Below are positions 1-9,316 of a stretch of DNA of 64,000 bases, one piece after another. The stretch is from Jejuia algarum (GTDB lineage Bacteria > Bacteroidota > Bacteroidia > Flavobacteriales > Flavobacteriaceae), in assembly GCA_947495775.1 (NCBI GenBank), contig CANMAQ010000013.1, positions 70,592-134,591 on the forward strand, in the 5' to 3' direction. Both the position numbers and the translations under genes were made by a program. The notes beneath the pieces were generated by a model. It searched no databases, was not told where the DNA came from, and worked only from the letters and a program-made list of their open reading frames with translations. Numbering within the stretch: position 1 is the first letter of the stretch; each line of letters begins with the position of its first letter.

Positions 1-196
1 GTTAGGCGATGCTATTCAAAATTGTTTAGGTAAATTGCCCGAGAAACAAGCTGAAGTTTTTAGGATGAAAACAATTTTAGACTATGAAACTGAAGTTATT
101 TGTAATGAATTAGCCATTACAGCGTCTAACCTATGGGTTATTATCCATAGAGCGAGAACCGCAATGGCTGATTGCCTTAAAGAAAATTGGTTTTAA
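1..196 (+). CDS. RNA polymerase sigma-70 family factor, C-terminal part (partial)
   Basis: Reading from base 2, an open frame runs from the window edge to a TAA at 194-196 and gives 64 residues of a protein whose start lies outside. It contains LPEKQAEVFRM, then a helix-turn-helix-like stretch ending in IIHRARTAMADCL, the usual shape of sigma region 4, which reads the -35 element. The family is clear, but subclass and target genes cannot be judged from the tail. The small Cys/His protein that follows after 2 nt may be its anti-sigma partner. Confidence 0.8.
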   Translation, partial: LGDAIQNCLGKLPEKQAEVFRMKTILDYETEVICNELAITASNLWVIIHRARTAMADCLKENWF

Positions 197-198
197 TT

Positions 199-486
199 AT
201 GAAAGACAAAAACAAAATCTTTATAGCATGTGACGAGGCTAATCACGTTTGTGATAAGTCACAATATAAAGAAGCCTCCTTATGGGAGATGGTAAAATTA
301 AATGTACACTTATTATACTGTAAAGCCTGTAGGACTTACAGTGCTAACAACGGTAAGTTAACTAAGATGATGAATTCATCTAAAACAGTTGGTGTTAGTG
401 ACAATACAGCATTTAGCTTAGATGACGATATTAAAAACGCATTTAAGAGTGACTTTGAAAAGGCTTTGAGAGAGCATAAAGATTAA
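199..486 (+). CDS. Small Cys/His protein, possible zinc-finger anti-sigma factor
   Basis: A 95-residue protein starting at the ATG two bases after the sigma-factor stop. A TTG further upstream overlaps the sigma gene and is less likely. Residues about 14-43 carry the pattern H-x3-C then H-x3-C-x2-C (HLLYCKAC), like the HxxxCxxC zinc-binding core of ZAS-type anti-sigma factors. No membrane segment is visible, so it would be a soluble partner. The family assignment rests on the Cys/His spacing and the sigma-factor neighbour. The 3' end overlaps the convergent UbiA-like gene by four bases. Confidence 0.55.
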   Translation: MKDKNKIFIACDEANHVCDKSQYKEASLWEMVKLNVHLLYCKACRTYSANNGKLTKMMNSSKTVGVSDNTAFSLDDDIKNAFKSDFEKALREHKD

Positions 487-1316
487 AGTAAATAGATTAA
501 TAGCAACAACCAAACAATAGGTATTCCCTCTACCCAAAAAGAACTGTAATATTTATTTTGCTTCACTCTCGCAAAAACCAAAAGTAATGCGTACATTACA
601 ATAGTCGCCTGCAATGCCAGCATGCCTGTAATAGTAGTCGTATTTTTAAAAAAATCTAAAAAGACAATAAGTATAGCCAAGACTATACCTATTGTCTTTG
701 TTTGTTTAACCCCTATTTTTTGAGGTATTGTAGACAAACGTAAGCTATCAAATTTCAAATCACGAATCTCGAAAGGAAGCATTAGAGCGATCACGAAACA
801 GAAGCGCTGCACGCCTAGCAATACCACATCAGTATCGATCGTTACCTTTGCTGCTAACAAAGGCAAACCTACCGTAACACCAGCCCATACAAACGCTATA
901 ATATAGACTTTAAGACCACTTATACTTCTTAAATTATGATGCTGATCTATAAAAATAGCTTTAGGCATGAAAGGAATCGCATAAAAAAAAGTCACAATTC
1001 CAAAACCTGCAATACCATAGAGTACTTGTAAAGGCAACTGTATCATGTAATAACACATCATTACAAAACTTACCAAAGAAAATACCTGAATAACACGTAG
1101 CCATTTAGCCAAACGTCTGTGATGGAACTTGGCCAACCCAAAATATTTTACAAAATTATACCCCGTTATGGTACCATAGAACAAAAAATAAAGCACACTT
1201 TCATTATAAGCTAAATTATACTCTATCAAGGTGATATACCCAAAAGCATAAACCGCTAAGCCCACATGAATACTGCTATTTATATAAAAATTTAAAAGTT
1301 GCTTCACCATCTTCAT
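483..1316 (-). CDS. UbiA-like polytopic membrane protein, degenerate motifs
   Basis: A 277-residue integral membrane protein with about seven to eight hydrophobic segments. The start chosen is the ATG at 1316, because upstream in-frame sequence is basic, unlike the rest, and runs into the gcvP promoter; an ATG at 1310 is equally possible. Residues about 186-202 (DLKFDSLRLSTIPQKIG) resemble the second Asp-rich motif of UbiA prenyltransferases (DxxxD followed by T-P-x-x-x-G). The first motif, NDxxD in true enzymes, is not recognisable; the corresponding place reads GYNFVKYFG. It may therefore be a non-catalytic or altered relative. It is divergent from gcvP, with no functional link evident. Confidence 0.6.
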   Translation of the reverse strand: MKMVKQLLNFYINSSIHVGLAVYAFGYITLIEYNLAYNESVLYFLFYGTITGYNFVKYFGLAKFHHRRLAKWLRVIQVFSLVSFVMMCYYMIQLPLQVLYGIAGFGIVTFFYAIPFMPKAIFIDQHHNLRSISGLKVYIIAFVWAGVTVGLPLLAAKVTIDTDVVLLGVQRFCFVIALMLPFEIRDLKFDSLRLSTIPQKIGVKQTKTIGIVLAILIVFLDFFKNTTTITGMLALQATIVMYALLLVFARVKQNKYYSSFWVEGIPIVWLLLLIYLL

Positions 1317-1401
1317 TCGGTAAAAATACAAAACTGTTAATAAGAGTTCTAAACGGTTAAAAACTTTCCTTTTACAATAGAAAGCCCGCTCTTTTATTAC
1401 G

Positions 1402-1409
1402 TATTTTTG
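1402..1409 (+). promoter_or_regulatory. Candidate -7 box of gcvP promoter
   Basis: TATTTTTG matches the Bacteroidetes -7 consensus TAnnTTTG and lies 26 nt before the gcvP ATG. No convincing -33 TTG element was identified. Confidence 0.5.
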
Positions 1410-1435
1410 CAAATTATATTTCAAATTACAACTTG

Positions 1436-4285
1436 ATGAATACAAATGCTTTCGCTCTACGTCACATAGGCCCTCGTGAGGAAGAACAAAAACTCATGTT
1501 AGACGCTTTAGGTTTAAACCATTTAGATGATTTAATTTATGAAACGATTCCTGATGGTATTCGGTTAAAAAAAGATCTTAGGCTTGAAGCTCCTATGACC
1601 GAACATGACTATTTATTACATATTCATGAATTATCTAAAGCTAATAAAGCACGTAAAACCTATATTGGTTTAGGGTATCATCCTACCATCATGCCTGCTG
1701 TAATTCAAAGAAATATTTTAGAAAACCCAGGTTGGTATACGGCATACACCCCTTATCAAGCTGAAATCGCTCAAGGACGACTGGAAGCCCTTTTAAATTT
1801 CCAAACCATGGTTACAGACTTAACTGGTATGGAAATCGCTAATGCTTCGCTTTTAGACGAAAGTACAGCGGCGGCAGAAGCTATGAACCTATTGTTTGCA
1901 GTGAGAAGCAGAGCTCAAAAAAAAGAAGGCATCTCTAAGTTTTTTGTGTCAGACCTAATGCTTCCTCAAACATTGGCATTACTAGAAACCCGAGCCACTC
2001 CTATAGGCATAGAACTGGTTATTGGTAAGGCATCTGATTTCGATGCTTCAGAAGACTTTTTTGGAGCCATGTTACAATACCCAGGGAAAGACGGACAAAT
2101 CACAGATATAAAATCTTTTATAGCATCGGCAAATACTGCTGGCATTAAAGTCGCTGTAGCTGCAGACCTTTTAAGTTTAATAAAACTAGAAGCTCCTGGT
2201 ACATTTGGAGCCGATGTGGTGGTGGGGACCACACAGCGTTTTGGCATCCCAATGGGTTATGGTGGGCCTCACGCGGCTTACTTTGCGACTAAAAAGACCT
2301 ATAAACGTGATATTCCTGGTCGTATTATCGGTGTTACCAAAGATGTTGATGGCGGACGCGCTTTACGTATGGCACTACAAACACGTGAACAACATATAAA
2401 AAGAGACAAGGCCACATCTAACATTTGTACTGCACAGGTACTCTTAGCGGTAATGGCCGGAATGTATGCTGTATATCACGGCCCTAAAGGCTTAAGCTTT
2501 ATAGCAAATAAAATACACAACAAAGCCACAACGCTCGCAAATGCTTTAGAACGTTTAGGCTACAAGCAAACCAACACCGCTTTCTTTGATACCCTGCAAA
2601 TAAAAACAAAAGCAAAACGCATAAAAGCTATTGCAAAGGCCAAAAAAGTCAATCTATGGTATCCTGATAAAAACACCGTAACGATAGCTATTAATGAAAC
2701 AACCTCTATAAGAGATATCAATTACCTCATCTCTATTTTTGCTGAAGCGGCAGACAAAAAGCCGGTTGTCATTGAAAACATCACGCCTGCACCGCCTATG
2801 GCATCGCCATTAAAAAGAACATCGCCTTTCTTAACACAAGCTGTTTTTAATAGCTACCATTCTGAAACAGAATTGATGCGTTATATTAAAACCTTAGAGC
2901 GTAAAGATTTAGCGTTAAATCACTCTATGATATCATTAGGCTCTTGTACCATGAAACTTAATGCAGCTTCAGAGATGCTTCCATTAAGCATTTATAAATG
3001 GGCTAATATTCACCCTTTTGTTCCTAAAAAACAAGCTGCTGGTTACCTTAGCGTATTAAAGGCTTTGGAAGACCAATTAACAGAAATTACTGGATTTGCG
3101 GCTACATCTTTACAACCTAATTCTGGTGCTCAAGGTGAGTTTGCTGGACTTATGGTTATTAAAGCCTACCATGAATCTCGTGGCGATCATCATAGAAACA
3201 TCTGTCTTATCCCTTCTTCGGCACACGGTACAAACCCTGCCAGTGCTGTTATGGCTGGAATGAAAGTTGTTGTCACAAAATCTACCGCTGAAGGAAATAT
3301 AGATGTAGACGATCTTCGCGAAAAAGCAGAACTGCACAAGAATGAACTCTCAGCGCTAATGGTGACGTATCCATCAACACATGGTGTTTACGAATCTGCA
3401 ATAAAAGACATCACAAAAATTATTCATGATAACGGCGGACAAGTTTATATGGATGGCGCTAACATGAATGCACAAGTTGGACTTACCAACCCTGGCCGCA
3501 TTGGTGCAGATGTATGCCACCTTAATTTACATAAAACATTTGCCATACCACATGGTGGTGGTGGCCCTGGAGTAGGTCCTATTTGCGTTGCCGAACAGTT
3601 GGTGCCATTTTTACCTGGTAATCCCGTTATTAAAACAGGAGGAACTTCAGCCATAAGTGCCATATCTGCTGCTCCATTTGGATCTGCATTAGCCTGTTTA
3701 ATCTCTTATGGTTATATTAAAATGTTAGGTGCTGAAGGCCTAACAGAATCGACTAAAATAGCCATACTAAATGCCAATTATATCAAATACCGCTTAGAAG
3801 GGTATTATGACACTTTATATTCTGGAGAAAGAGGACGCGCTGCACACGAAATGATTATCGACTGCCGCCCTTTTAAAGCCAATGGTATTGAAGTTACAGA
3901 CATTGCAAAACGCTTAATGGATTACGGTTTTCATGCACCTACGGTCTCATTCCCTGTTGCTGGCACAATGATGATAGAACCTACAGAAAGTGAAAGTAAA
4001 GCAGAAATTGATCGCTTTTGCGATGCGATGATAGCCATTAAACATGAAATAGATACTGTATCTAAAGAAGACCCTAACAATGTTCTAAAAAATGCACCGC
4101 ATACTTTAGAAATGCTTACAAGAGACGAATGGTATTTCCCATATTCTCGAGAGAAAGCCGCTTTTCCTCTAGACTACATACGTGCTAATAAGTTTTGGCC
4201 TAGTGTAAGACGTGTCGATGATGCCTTTGGCGATAGAAATTTAATGTGTACCTGCACTCCTATAGAAGCCTATGCTGAAGCTTAA
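1436..4285 (+). CDS. gcvP: Glycine dehydrogenase (decarboxylating), P-protein
   Basis: Full-length 949-residue P-protein of the glycine cleavage system, the single-chain form with both halves fused. It decarboxylates glycine with pyridoxal phosphate and passes the aminomethyl group to the lipoyl H-protein. The N-terminus FALRHIGPREEEQ is typical. The PLP lysine is near residue 700 in HLNLHKTFAIPHGGGG, followed by the glycine-rich GPGVGPI. The ATG at 1436 is preferred to the TTG one codon earlier. gcvT and gcvH are not in this window. A TAnnTTTG box lies 26 nt upstream. Confidence 0.97.
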   Translation: MNTNAFALRHIGPREEEQKLMLDALGLNHLDDLIYETIPDGIRLKKDLRLEAPMTEHDYLLHIHELSKANKARKTYIGLGYHPTIMPAVIQRNILENPGWYTAYTPYQAEIAQGRLEALLNFQTMVTDLTGMEIANASLLDESTAAAEAMNLLFAVRSRAQKKEGISKFFVSDLMLPQTLALLETRATPIGIELVIGKASDFDASEDFFGAMLQYPGKDGQITDIKSFIASANTAGIKVAVAADLLSLIKLEAPGTFGADVVVGTTQRFGIPMGYGGPHAAYFATKKTYKRDIPGRIIGVTKDVDGGRALRMALQTREQHIKRDKATSNICTAQVLLAVMAGMYAVYHGPKGLSFIANKIHNKATTLANALERLGYKQTNTAFFDTLQIKTKAKRIKAIAKAKKVNLWYPDKNTVTIAINETTSIRDINYLISIFAEAADKKPVVIENITPAPPMASPLKRTSPFLTQAVFNSYHSETELMRYIKTLERKDLALNHSMISLGSCTMKLNAASEMLPLSIYKWANIHPFVPKKQAAGYLSVLKALEDQLTEITGFAATSLQPNSGAQGEFAGLMVIKAYHESRGDHHRNICLIPSSAHGTNPASAVMAGMKVVVTKSTAEGNIDVDDLREKAELHKNELSALMVTYPSTHGVYESAIKDITKIIHDNGGQVYMDGANMNAQVGLTNPGRIGADVCHLNLHKTFAIPHGGGGPGVGPICVAEQLVPFLPGNPVIKTGGTSAISAISAAPFGSALACLISYGYIKMLGAEGLTESTKIAILNANYIKYRLEGYYDTLYSGERGRAAHEMIIDCRPFKANGIEVTDIAKRLMDYGFHAPTVSFPVAGTMMIEPTESESKAEIDRFCDAMIAIKHEIDTVSKEDPNNVLKNAPHTLEMLTRDEWYFPYSREKAAFPLDYIRANKFWPSVRRVDDAFGDRNLMCTCTPIEAYAEA

Positions 4286-4393
4286 AAAACACCGTTTGAA
4301 CATCGTAAATGAAACCAAAACTGCCTCTGGTATGTTTTAAAACACATTATCTTGCGCAGTGAGGGATTATTAATCTAAAGTCGTTTTACAGTT

Positions 4394-5452
4394 ATGAATA
4401 TCAAAATTATTGGTACGGGAAGCTATATACCTACGAAAGTTGAAAAAAATGAAAACTTTCATAATCACGAATTTTTAAATGCTGATGGTTCTGCGATTAA
4501 CGCCCCCAATGAAGTTATTGTAGAAAAATTTAAATCTATAACAGGTATTTCTGAACGCCGCTATGCTAAAAACCATTTAAATTCATCCGATTTAGGTTTT
4601 TTTGCCGCTGAAAAAGCCATTGAAGACGCTAAAATAGATCCTGAGACTTTAGATTATATTATTGTTGCACATAACTTTGGGGATATCAAACACAACACCG
4701 TACAAAGTGATATGCTGCCCTCTCTCGCTGCTAGAATAAAACACAGTCTACGTATTAAAAACCCCAAATGTATTGCTTACGACTTATTATTTGGATGCCC
4801 AGGTTGGGTAGAAGGCATGATACAGGCCAAAGCTTTTATCAACGCAGGTATCGCAAAACGTTGTTTGGTTATTGGTACAGAAACCCTGTCCAGAGTCATT
4901 GATAAATACGACAGAGATGCCATGATTTTTTCTGATGGGGCTGGCGCTACTATTATTGAAGCTAGTGACGACGAAGGCGGTATCTTATCTCATGAATCTG
5001 CAAGTTATACTTACGACGAAGCTTATTATTTACATTTTGGAAGGTCTAACAACCAATCCATTTCTCAAGATACCCGTTTTATGAAAATGGAAGGGCGAAA
5101 AATTTACGAGTTCGCTTTGCTAAATGTCCCTAATGCTATGAAATCTTGTTTAGATAAAAGTGGAATGGCAATTACAGATGTGAAAAAAATATTTATCCAT
5201 CAAGCTAATGAAAAAATGGATGAAGCCATCTTAAAACGCTTTTATAGATTGTACCGCACAGAGATTCCAGAACATGTTATGCCTATGAGTATTCAAACCT
5301 TAGGAAACAGTTCTGTAGCCACCGTGCCTACGCTTTTCGATTTGGTAAAAAACAATAAACTTGAACATCAAGAATTACATAAAGGCGATGTGGTTATTTT
5401 TGCAAGTGTAGGTGCAGGCATGCATATTAACGCTATTGTTTATAAGTATTAA
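4394..5452 (+). CDS. 3-oxoacyl-ACP synthase III (KAS III) family protein
   Basis: A 352-residue thiolase-fold enzyme. The complete KAS III triad is visible: Cys135 in LLFGCPGWVEG, His269 in IFIHQANEKMD and Asn305 in LGNSSVATVP. The family condenses an acyl-CoA with malonyl-ACP or makes related C-C bonds. The C-terminal GDVVIFASVGAGMHINAIVY fits the family. It is somewhat longer than housekeeping FabH and has an insert near residues 20-40. It is one base away from a methyltransferase and then a glycosyltransferase, so it more likely serves a dedicated lipid or secondary product than bulk fatty-acid initiation. That last point is inference. Confidence 0.88.
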   Translation: MNIKIIGTGSYIPTKVEKNENFHNHEFLNADGSAINAPNEVIVEKFKSITGISERRYAKNHLNSSDLGFFAAEKAIEDAKIDPETLDYIIVAHNFGDIKHNTVQSDMLPSLAARIKHSLRIKNPKCIAYDLLFGCPGWVEGMIQAKAFINAGIAKRCLVIGTETLSRVIDKYDRDAMIFSDGAGATIIEASDDEGGILSHESASYTYDEAYYLHFGRSNNQSISQDTRFMKMEGRKIYEFALLNVPNAMKSCLDKSGMAITDVKKIFIHQANEKMDEAILKRFYRLYRTEIPEHVMPMSIQTLGNSSVATVPTLFDLVKNNKLEHQELHKGDVVIFASVGAGMHINAIVYKY

Positions 5453-5453
5453 T

Positions 5454-5975
5454 ATGTACGAACACAGCTATCCTAACAAACGGTTTAAAAATACCATAGC
5501 CTTTCTTGAAACGCATATTGCTACTTCTGAAACGATCCTAGATCTTGGAGTTACCAACCCTTTAACCGCAATCATGCAAGACAAAGGATATACGGTTCAA
5601 AATACTAAAGGAGAAGACTTAGATTTGAACACGACAACCATAGACAACTCAAAAGCTGATGTTGTAACTGCTTTTGAAATTTTTGAACATTTACTGTCTC
5701 CTTTTACGGTTTTAAAGGCTATTAACACCAATAAACTGGTCGCTAGTGTGCCTTTAAAACTTTGGTTTTCTTCTGCCTATCGCAGTAAAACAGACATGCT
5801 AGACCGTCATTATCATGAATTTGAAGATTGGCAATTCGATTGGTTATTAGAAAAAGCGGGATGGCAAATTAAAGCAAGAGCCAAATGGACCAATCCAACC
5901 AAAAAGATAGGAATTCGTCCTATTTTAAGATGGTTTACACCAAGGTACTATATCATTTATGCTGAAAGAATTTAA
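5454..5975 (+). CDS. SAM-dependent methyltransferase-like protein
   Basis: A 173-residue protein beginning at an ATG one base after the KAS III stop. Residues about 27-60 (ETILDLGVTNPL) match the first Rossmann strand of class I methyltransferases, though the usual GxGxG loop is replaced by LGVTNP. VVTAFEIFEHLLSPF matches the conserved motif with Glu-His after strand 4. This resembles the short methyltransferase_11-like proteins of Bacteroidetes. The substrate is unknown. Tight packing with its neighbours suggests a shared pathway. The altered SAM loop leaves activity uncertain. Confidence 0.68.
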   Translation: MYEHSYPNKRFKNTIAFLETHIATSETILDLGVTNPLTAIMQDKGYTVQNTKGEDLDLNTTTIDNSKADVVTAFEIFEHLLSPFTVLKAINTNKLVASVPLKLWFSSAYRSKTDMLDRHYHEFEDWQFDWLLEKAGWQIKARAKWTNPTKKIGIRPILRWFTPRYYIIYAERI

Positions 5976-5978
5976 CTC

Positions 5979-6830
5979 TTGAAATTCTATATCGTTATAC
6001 CCGCGCACAATGAAGCTGATGTGATAGAACGCACATTGCAAAGTATAGTGCAACAAACCGTATTACCAACACAAGTTGTGGTTGTAAATGACAACTCTAC
6101 AGACCATACAGCAGCTATTGCAGAGCGTTTTGCAGCGCAATATCCATTTATAACCTGTATTCATACAACATCCTCTGAAGCACATCTACCAGGCGCCAAA
6201 ATTATAAATGCGTTTTATAAAGGCTATAACACTTTAGATAAAAATTACGATATCATTTGCAAGTTCGATGCAGACCTCATCTTTCCGCATAACTACCTAG
6301 AAACACTGGCCCTTCATTTCAATGCCAATCCGAAATTAGGCATGGCAGCAGGGTTCTGTTACATCGAAAAAAACAACACCTGGGTTTTAGAAAACCTTAC
6401 GAACAAAGACCATATTCGCGGTGCATTAAAAGCTTATCGTAAAGACTGTTTTGAGCAAATAGGACAATTGAAACGTGCTATGGGTTGGGATACTGTAGAC
6501 GAACTATTAGCTAAATATTACCAATGGGATGTTTTAACGGACGCTACACTTCATATTAAACACTTAAAACCAACAGGCATCAGTTATAATAAAGCTTCTA
6601 AATATATGCAAGGTGCTGCGATGTATAAAATGCGTTATGGTTTTACCATTACTTTAATATCTGCCGGAAAATTGGCTTATAAAAAACGAAACATAAAGCT
6701 ATTTAAAGACTATATGATGGGCTATTTAAAAGCTGCAAGATCAAAAACTGATTTTTTAGTATCTGCAAAAGAAGGGCAATTTATTAGAGATTTACGTTGG
6801 AAAGGGATGCGCCATAAACTCAAACTTTAA
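5979..6830 (+). CDS. Glycosyltransferase family 2 protein (TTG start)
   Basis: A 283-residue GT-A fold glycosyltransferase. The N-terminus KFYIVIPAHNEADVIERTL is the classic GT2 nucleotide-sugar site, and the metal-binding D-A-D is at residues 97-99 (KFDADLIFP). Only a TTG can serve as start: the preceding in-frame triplets are CTC and the TAA stop of the methyltransferase, and starting at the next ATG would lose the first strand and the PAHNE loop. No transmembrane segment is obvious. It closes the KAS III, methyltransferase, glycosyltransferase trio, which may make or decorate a lipid-linked product. Sugar and acceptor are unknown. Confidence 0.88.
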   Translation: MKFYIVIPAHNEADVIERTLQSIVQQTVLPTQVVVVNDNSTDHTAAIAERFAAQYPFITCIHTTSSEAHLPGAKIINAFYKGYNTLDKNYDIICKFDADLIFPHNYLETLALHFNANPKLGMAAGFCYIEKNNTWVLENLTNKDHIRGALKAYRKDCFEQIGQLKRAMGWDTVDELLAKYYQWDVLTDATLHIKHLKPTGISYNKASKYMQGAAMYKMRYGFTITLISAGKLAYKKRNIKLFKDYMMGYLKAARSKTDFLVSAKEGQFIRDLRWKGMRHKLKL

Positions 6831-6847
6831 AACTATAACTAGTACTG

Positions 6848-7654
6848 TTAGAAACTCCAGTCCTTATAAGCGCTTGATGCTTCTAGCTTTGTCTCAAGAG
6901 CATCCTCTAATTGAGGAAAGAAATCAATTCCTGTTAAGGCCTCAATACGATCTACAGGAACTACAAAGCTGTATAATGGTTTATTAGAATTCTCATGCGG
7001 CATTAAAAACCCTAACATCTTAGGGCTTCCAGAATTCATATCAATAATCACTTTATAAAATGCATTAGGCACCGAAACCTGCTCTGTGCCTATGGTTCTC
7101 ATATCTCCTTTTAAAACACCTCCTGTCACAACATAAACACCATCGTACTTTCGCGCCCAGTAGCGTATCTTTTGCTCTAAAGTATTCCAAATTCCCGCAT
7201 TAAATTTATGCTCTTGCGGACTAATATTACTCGTTAAAAACGTTTCGTCATGCGCTGCTTTGGTAAAACGTCTATCGCCTGCTGGACAAAGATGCCCCTT
7301 GTCGTACCCAGATTTCTTATAATTACGCCAGCTTGCGGCTCCTGTTTTTACCGCCTTATCAATTTCGAAATAAGGCCGTTTATGATGGGTTTGAGAAAGG
7401 TGATCTTTTTTAAGTTCATAAGCCACCCACTCTGCTTGTTCATGAGGTTCACTGTACGATAACGAGTACCCTTTATGATGTACAATTTGCCCTGTTGTAC
7501 TCGTGGGCATAAAAAAGGAGTTTGTCGTGTCCTTTTCGGTTTTACCATCTAATACAAGCTCAGAGGCTTCTTTGTTTTCTAAAATATACTCATAGGTATA
7601 AACACCAACCATTATAAGTACTGCTAAGATTGAAAATATACGCTGTTTAGTCAT
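6848..7654 (-). CDS. DNA/RNA non-specific endonuclease (NUC1 family), membrane-anchored
   Basis: A 268-residue ββα-metal nuclease. The N-terminus MTKQRIFSILAVLIMVGVYT is an uncleaved-looking anchor, placing the enzyme outside the cytoplasmic membrane. The DRGH motif appears as DKGHLCPAGD with the general base His121, and the metal-site region follows as TSNISPQ (143) and FNAGIWNTLE (Asn152, Glu160). The family cuts both DNA and RNA. Its start overlaps the end of the upstream phosphatase gene by eight bases, so the two are probably co-transcribed. A joint role in taking phosphate from extracellular nucleic acids is inference. Confidence 0.9.
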   Translation of the reverse strand: MTKQRIFSILAVLIMVGVYTYEYILENKEASELVLDGKTEKDTTNSFFMPTSTTGQIVHHKGYSLSYSEPHEQAEWVAYELKKDHLSQTHHKRPYFEIDKAVKTGAASWRNYKKSGYDKGHLCPAGDRRFTKAAHDETFLTSNISPQEHKFNAGIWNTLEQKIRYWARKYDGVYVVTGGVLKGDMRTIGTEQVSVPNAFYKVIIDMNSGSPKMLGFLMPHENSNKPLYSFVVPVDRIEALTGIDFFPQLEDALETKLEASSAYKDWSF

Positions 7655-9275
7655 GCTTCAAAATAAATTCTAGAGGTTGCCCTGTAGCAAAGTTCGGGAA
7701 ACTTATGCCCAATAGCGCTGAAATTGTAGGTGCAATATCTGTAATTTCCGTTTTTTTATAGGTACTACCTTTAGAGATGCCTTTTCCAAAAAATAACAAA
7801 GGAACATGCGTATCATAATTCAAGCCACTACCATGCGTAGACCCTTTTTTAGGGTAACTTATATATGCAGGTGTATTTACTAAAAGCACATCTCCTGATC
7901 GTTTTTGATGGTAGCCCTTTTGCAAAAGCGCCTCTATACCTTCATTAAAGGCAACAGATGCCATTGTTGTAGCCGTATATGCCTTCGATACTTGTGCATA
8001 ACTAAGTTGTTCATTTAAAATTGCATTTTGCACCTCTATCATGTTTAACCCTAAAGCTGCCACCTTCTTTCGATTTAAAAAAATCTGATGATTACTTATG
8101 TTTTCAACAAGCGCTGTAGTCCCGTAAGTTCTTTTTAAAAAGTCTTGAAATTTTTCTTTTCGAGTTTCTGTATCCAAATAACCCGCAGGGATTTTATGTT
8201 TTTTTAAATATGCTGGCACATGGATAGCCCCATGATCGGCAGTCAAAAATACGGTGTACATTCCTTGTCCCACTACGCTATCTAAAGCTTTAAAGAAGCG
8301 CTCCAAGTCCTTATCTAAACGCAGATAGGTATCTTGAATTTCTTTTGAATTTACACCAAAATTATGACCGACATAATCTGTACTTGAAAAACTAACTGCG
8401 AGTACATCTGTAATATCATCTTTCCCCAAATCTTCAGCTTTTAAAGCTTCTATGGCAAAATCGGTAACGATACTATTACCGAAAGGGCTCTCTTTTAGAA
8501 TATCAAACCCTCCATTTGTTTTAGCTAATGCCTTGAGATCATAGGGAAATGTAGCTGTTTTTTTTCCTCTATAACCATTTTCAAAAGCATTTAAATCGGC
8601 ACCACTCTCGGTATAACTTGAAATATCATACAACGTATGCCATGCTTTTAAATACCCTTCTACACGTTTCGAGCTGTTAAATGCGATCACCCATTCTGGT
8701 AAAGTCTCCATATAATATGTACTCGACACAAAATGGCCTTCTGCTTTCCCTCTAAACCAATAGGCGGCATTAGCGGCATGTCCTGCTGGTAAAACCGCCC
8801 CCCTATCTTTAATTGAAATCCCTATGCTCTTCCCTTTTTGCTGTGTAAACATTCTATTTTCATCGGCAAAGGTTGTGGTTTGCATGCGGTGTGGTGACAT
8901 ACGCTCGGCATTAGATGGCGTCCCCACAGCCACTACAGAGGGATCAGCAGCACAATACACCATTTGCTTTAATCTTTTATCATACCAATTGTTACCAATA
9001 ATACCGTGGTATTTAGGCGTCGTTCCTGTATATATTGAAGCGTGTCCTGGTCCCGTATACGTTGGGATATAATTAAAATGATTGTTTTTACAATTAAACC
9101 CCTCCCGCATCATGCGCTTAAAACCACCTTCGCCATATTTGGTGTAAAACCGTGTGAGGTAATCGTAACGCATTTGATCTACAACAATACCTACGACCAG
9201 TTTAGGCCGATCTTGCTGTGCTAGAAGCGTTGCCGTAAATATTATAAAACATAAAAAAGTGGTAACGTGTTTCAT
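7647..9275 (-). CDS. PafA-like alkaline phosphatase / nucleotide pyrophosphatase-family exported enzyme
   Basis: A 542-residue alkaline-phosphatase-superfamily enzyme with a signal peptide (about residues 1-20, ending LLAQ). The active-site parts are in order: Asp33 (VVDQMRYD), nucleophile Thr74 in YTGPGHASIYTG, Asn95 in GNNWYD, a KDRGA segment around residue 155, the zinc ligands STDYVGHNFG and TADHGA, and a late His in GSTHGSGLNYDTH. Thr instead of Ser and the KDRGA element match PafA-type broad phosphomonoesterases better than E. coli PhoA. The product is expected in the periplasm or outer membrane. A TAnnTTTG box lies 33 nt upstream. Confidence 0.9.
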   Translation of the reverse strand: MKHVTTFLCFIIFTATLLAQQDRPKLVVGIVVDQMRYDYLTRFYTKYGEGGFKRMMREGFNCKNNHFNYIPTYTGPGHASIYTGTTPKYHGIIGNNWYDKRLKQMVYCAADPSVVAVGTPSNAERMSPHRMQTTTFADENRMFTQQKGKSIGISIKDRGAVLPAGHAANAAYWFRGKAEGHFVSSTYYMETLPEWVIAFNSSKRVEGYLKAWHTLYDISSYTESGADLNAFENGYRGKKTATFPYDLKALAKTNGGFDILKESPFGNSIVTDFAIEALKAEDLGKDDITDVLAVSFSSTDYVGHNFGVNSKEIQDTYLRLDKDLERFFKALDSVVGQGMYTVFLTADHGAIHVPAYLKKHKIPAGYLDTETRKEKFQDFLKRTYGTTALVENISNHQIFLNRKKVAALGLNMIEVQNAILNEQLSYAQVSKAYTATTMASVAFNEGIEALLQKGYHQKRSGDVLLVNTPAYISYPKKGSTHGSGLNYDTHVPLLFFGKGISKGSTYKKTEITDIAPTISALLGISFPNFATGQPLEFILKHD

Positions 9276-9308
9276 GGTGCTTTCCTATTAAATACATGTA
9301 ATAAAACT

Positions 9309-9316
9309 CAAAAATA
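9309..9316 (-). promoter_or_regulatory. Candidate -7 box for the phosphatase/nuclease operon
   Basis: TATTTTTG on the minus strand fits TAnnTTTG and lies 33 nt before the phosphatase start. The remaining bases to 9553 form a divergent intergenic gap in which I see no other clear element. Confidence 0.45.
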
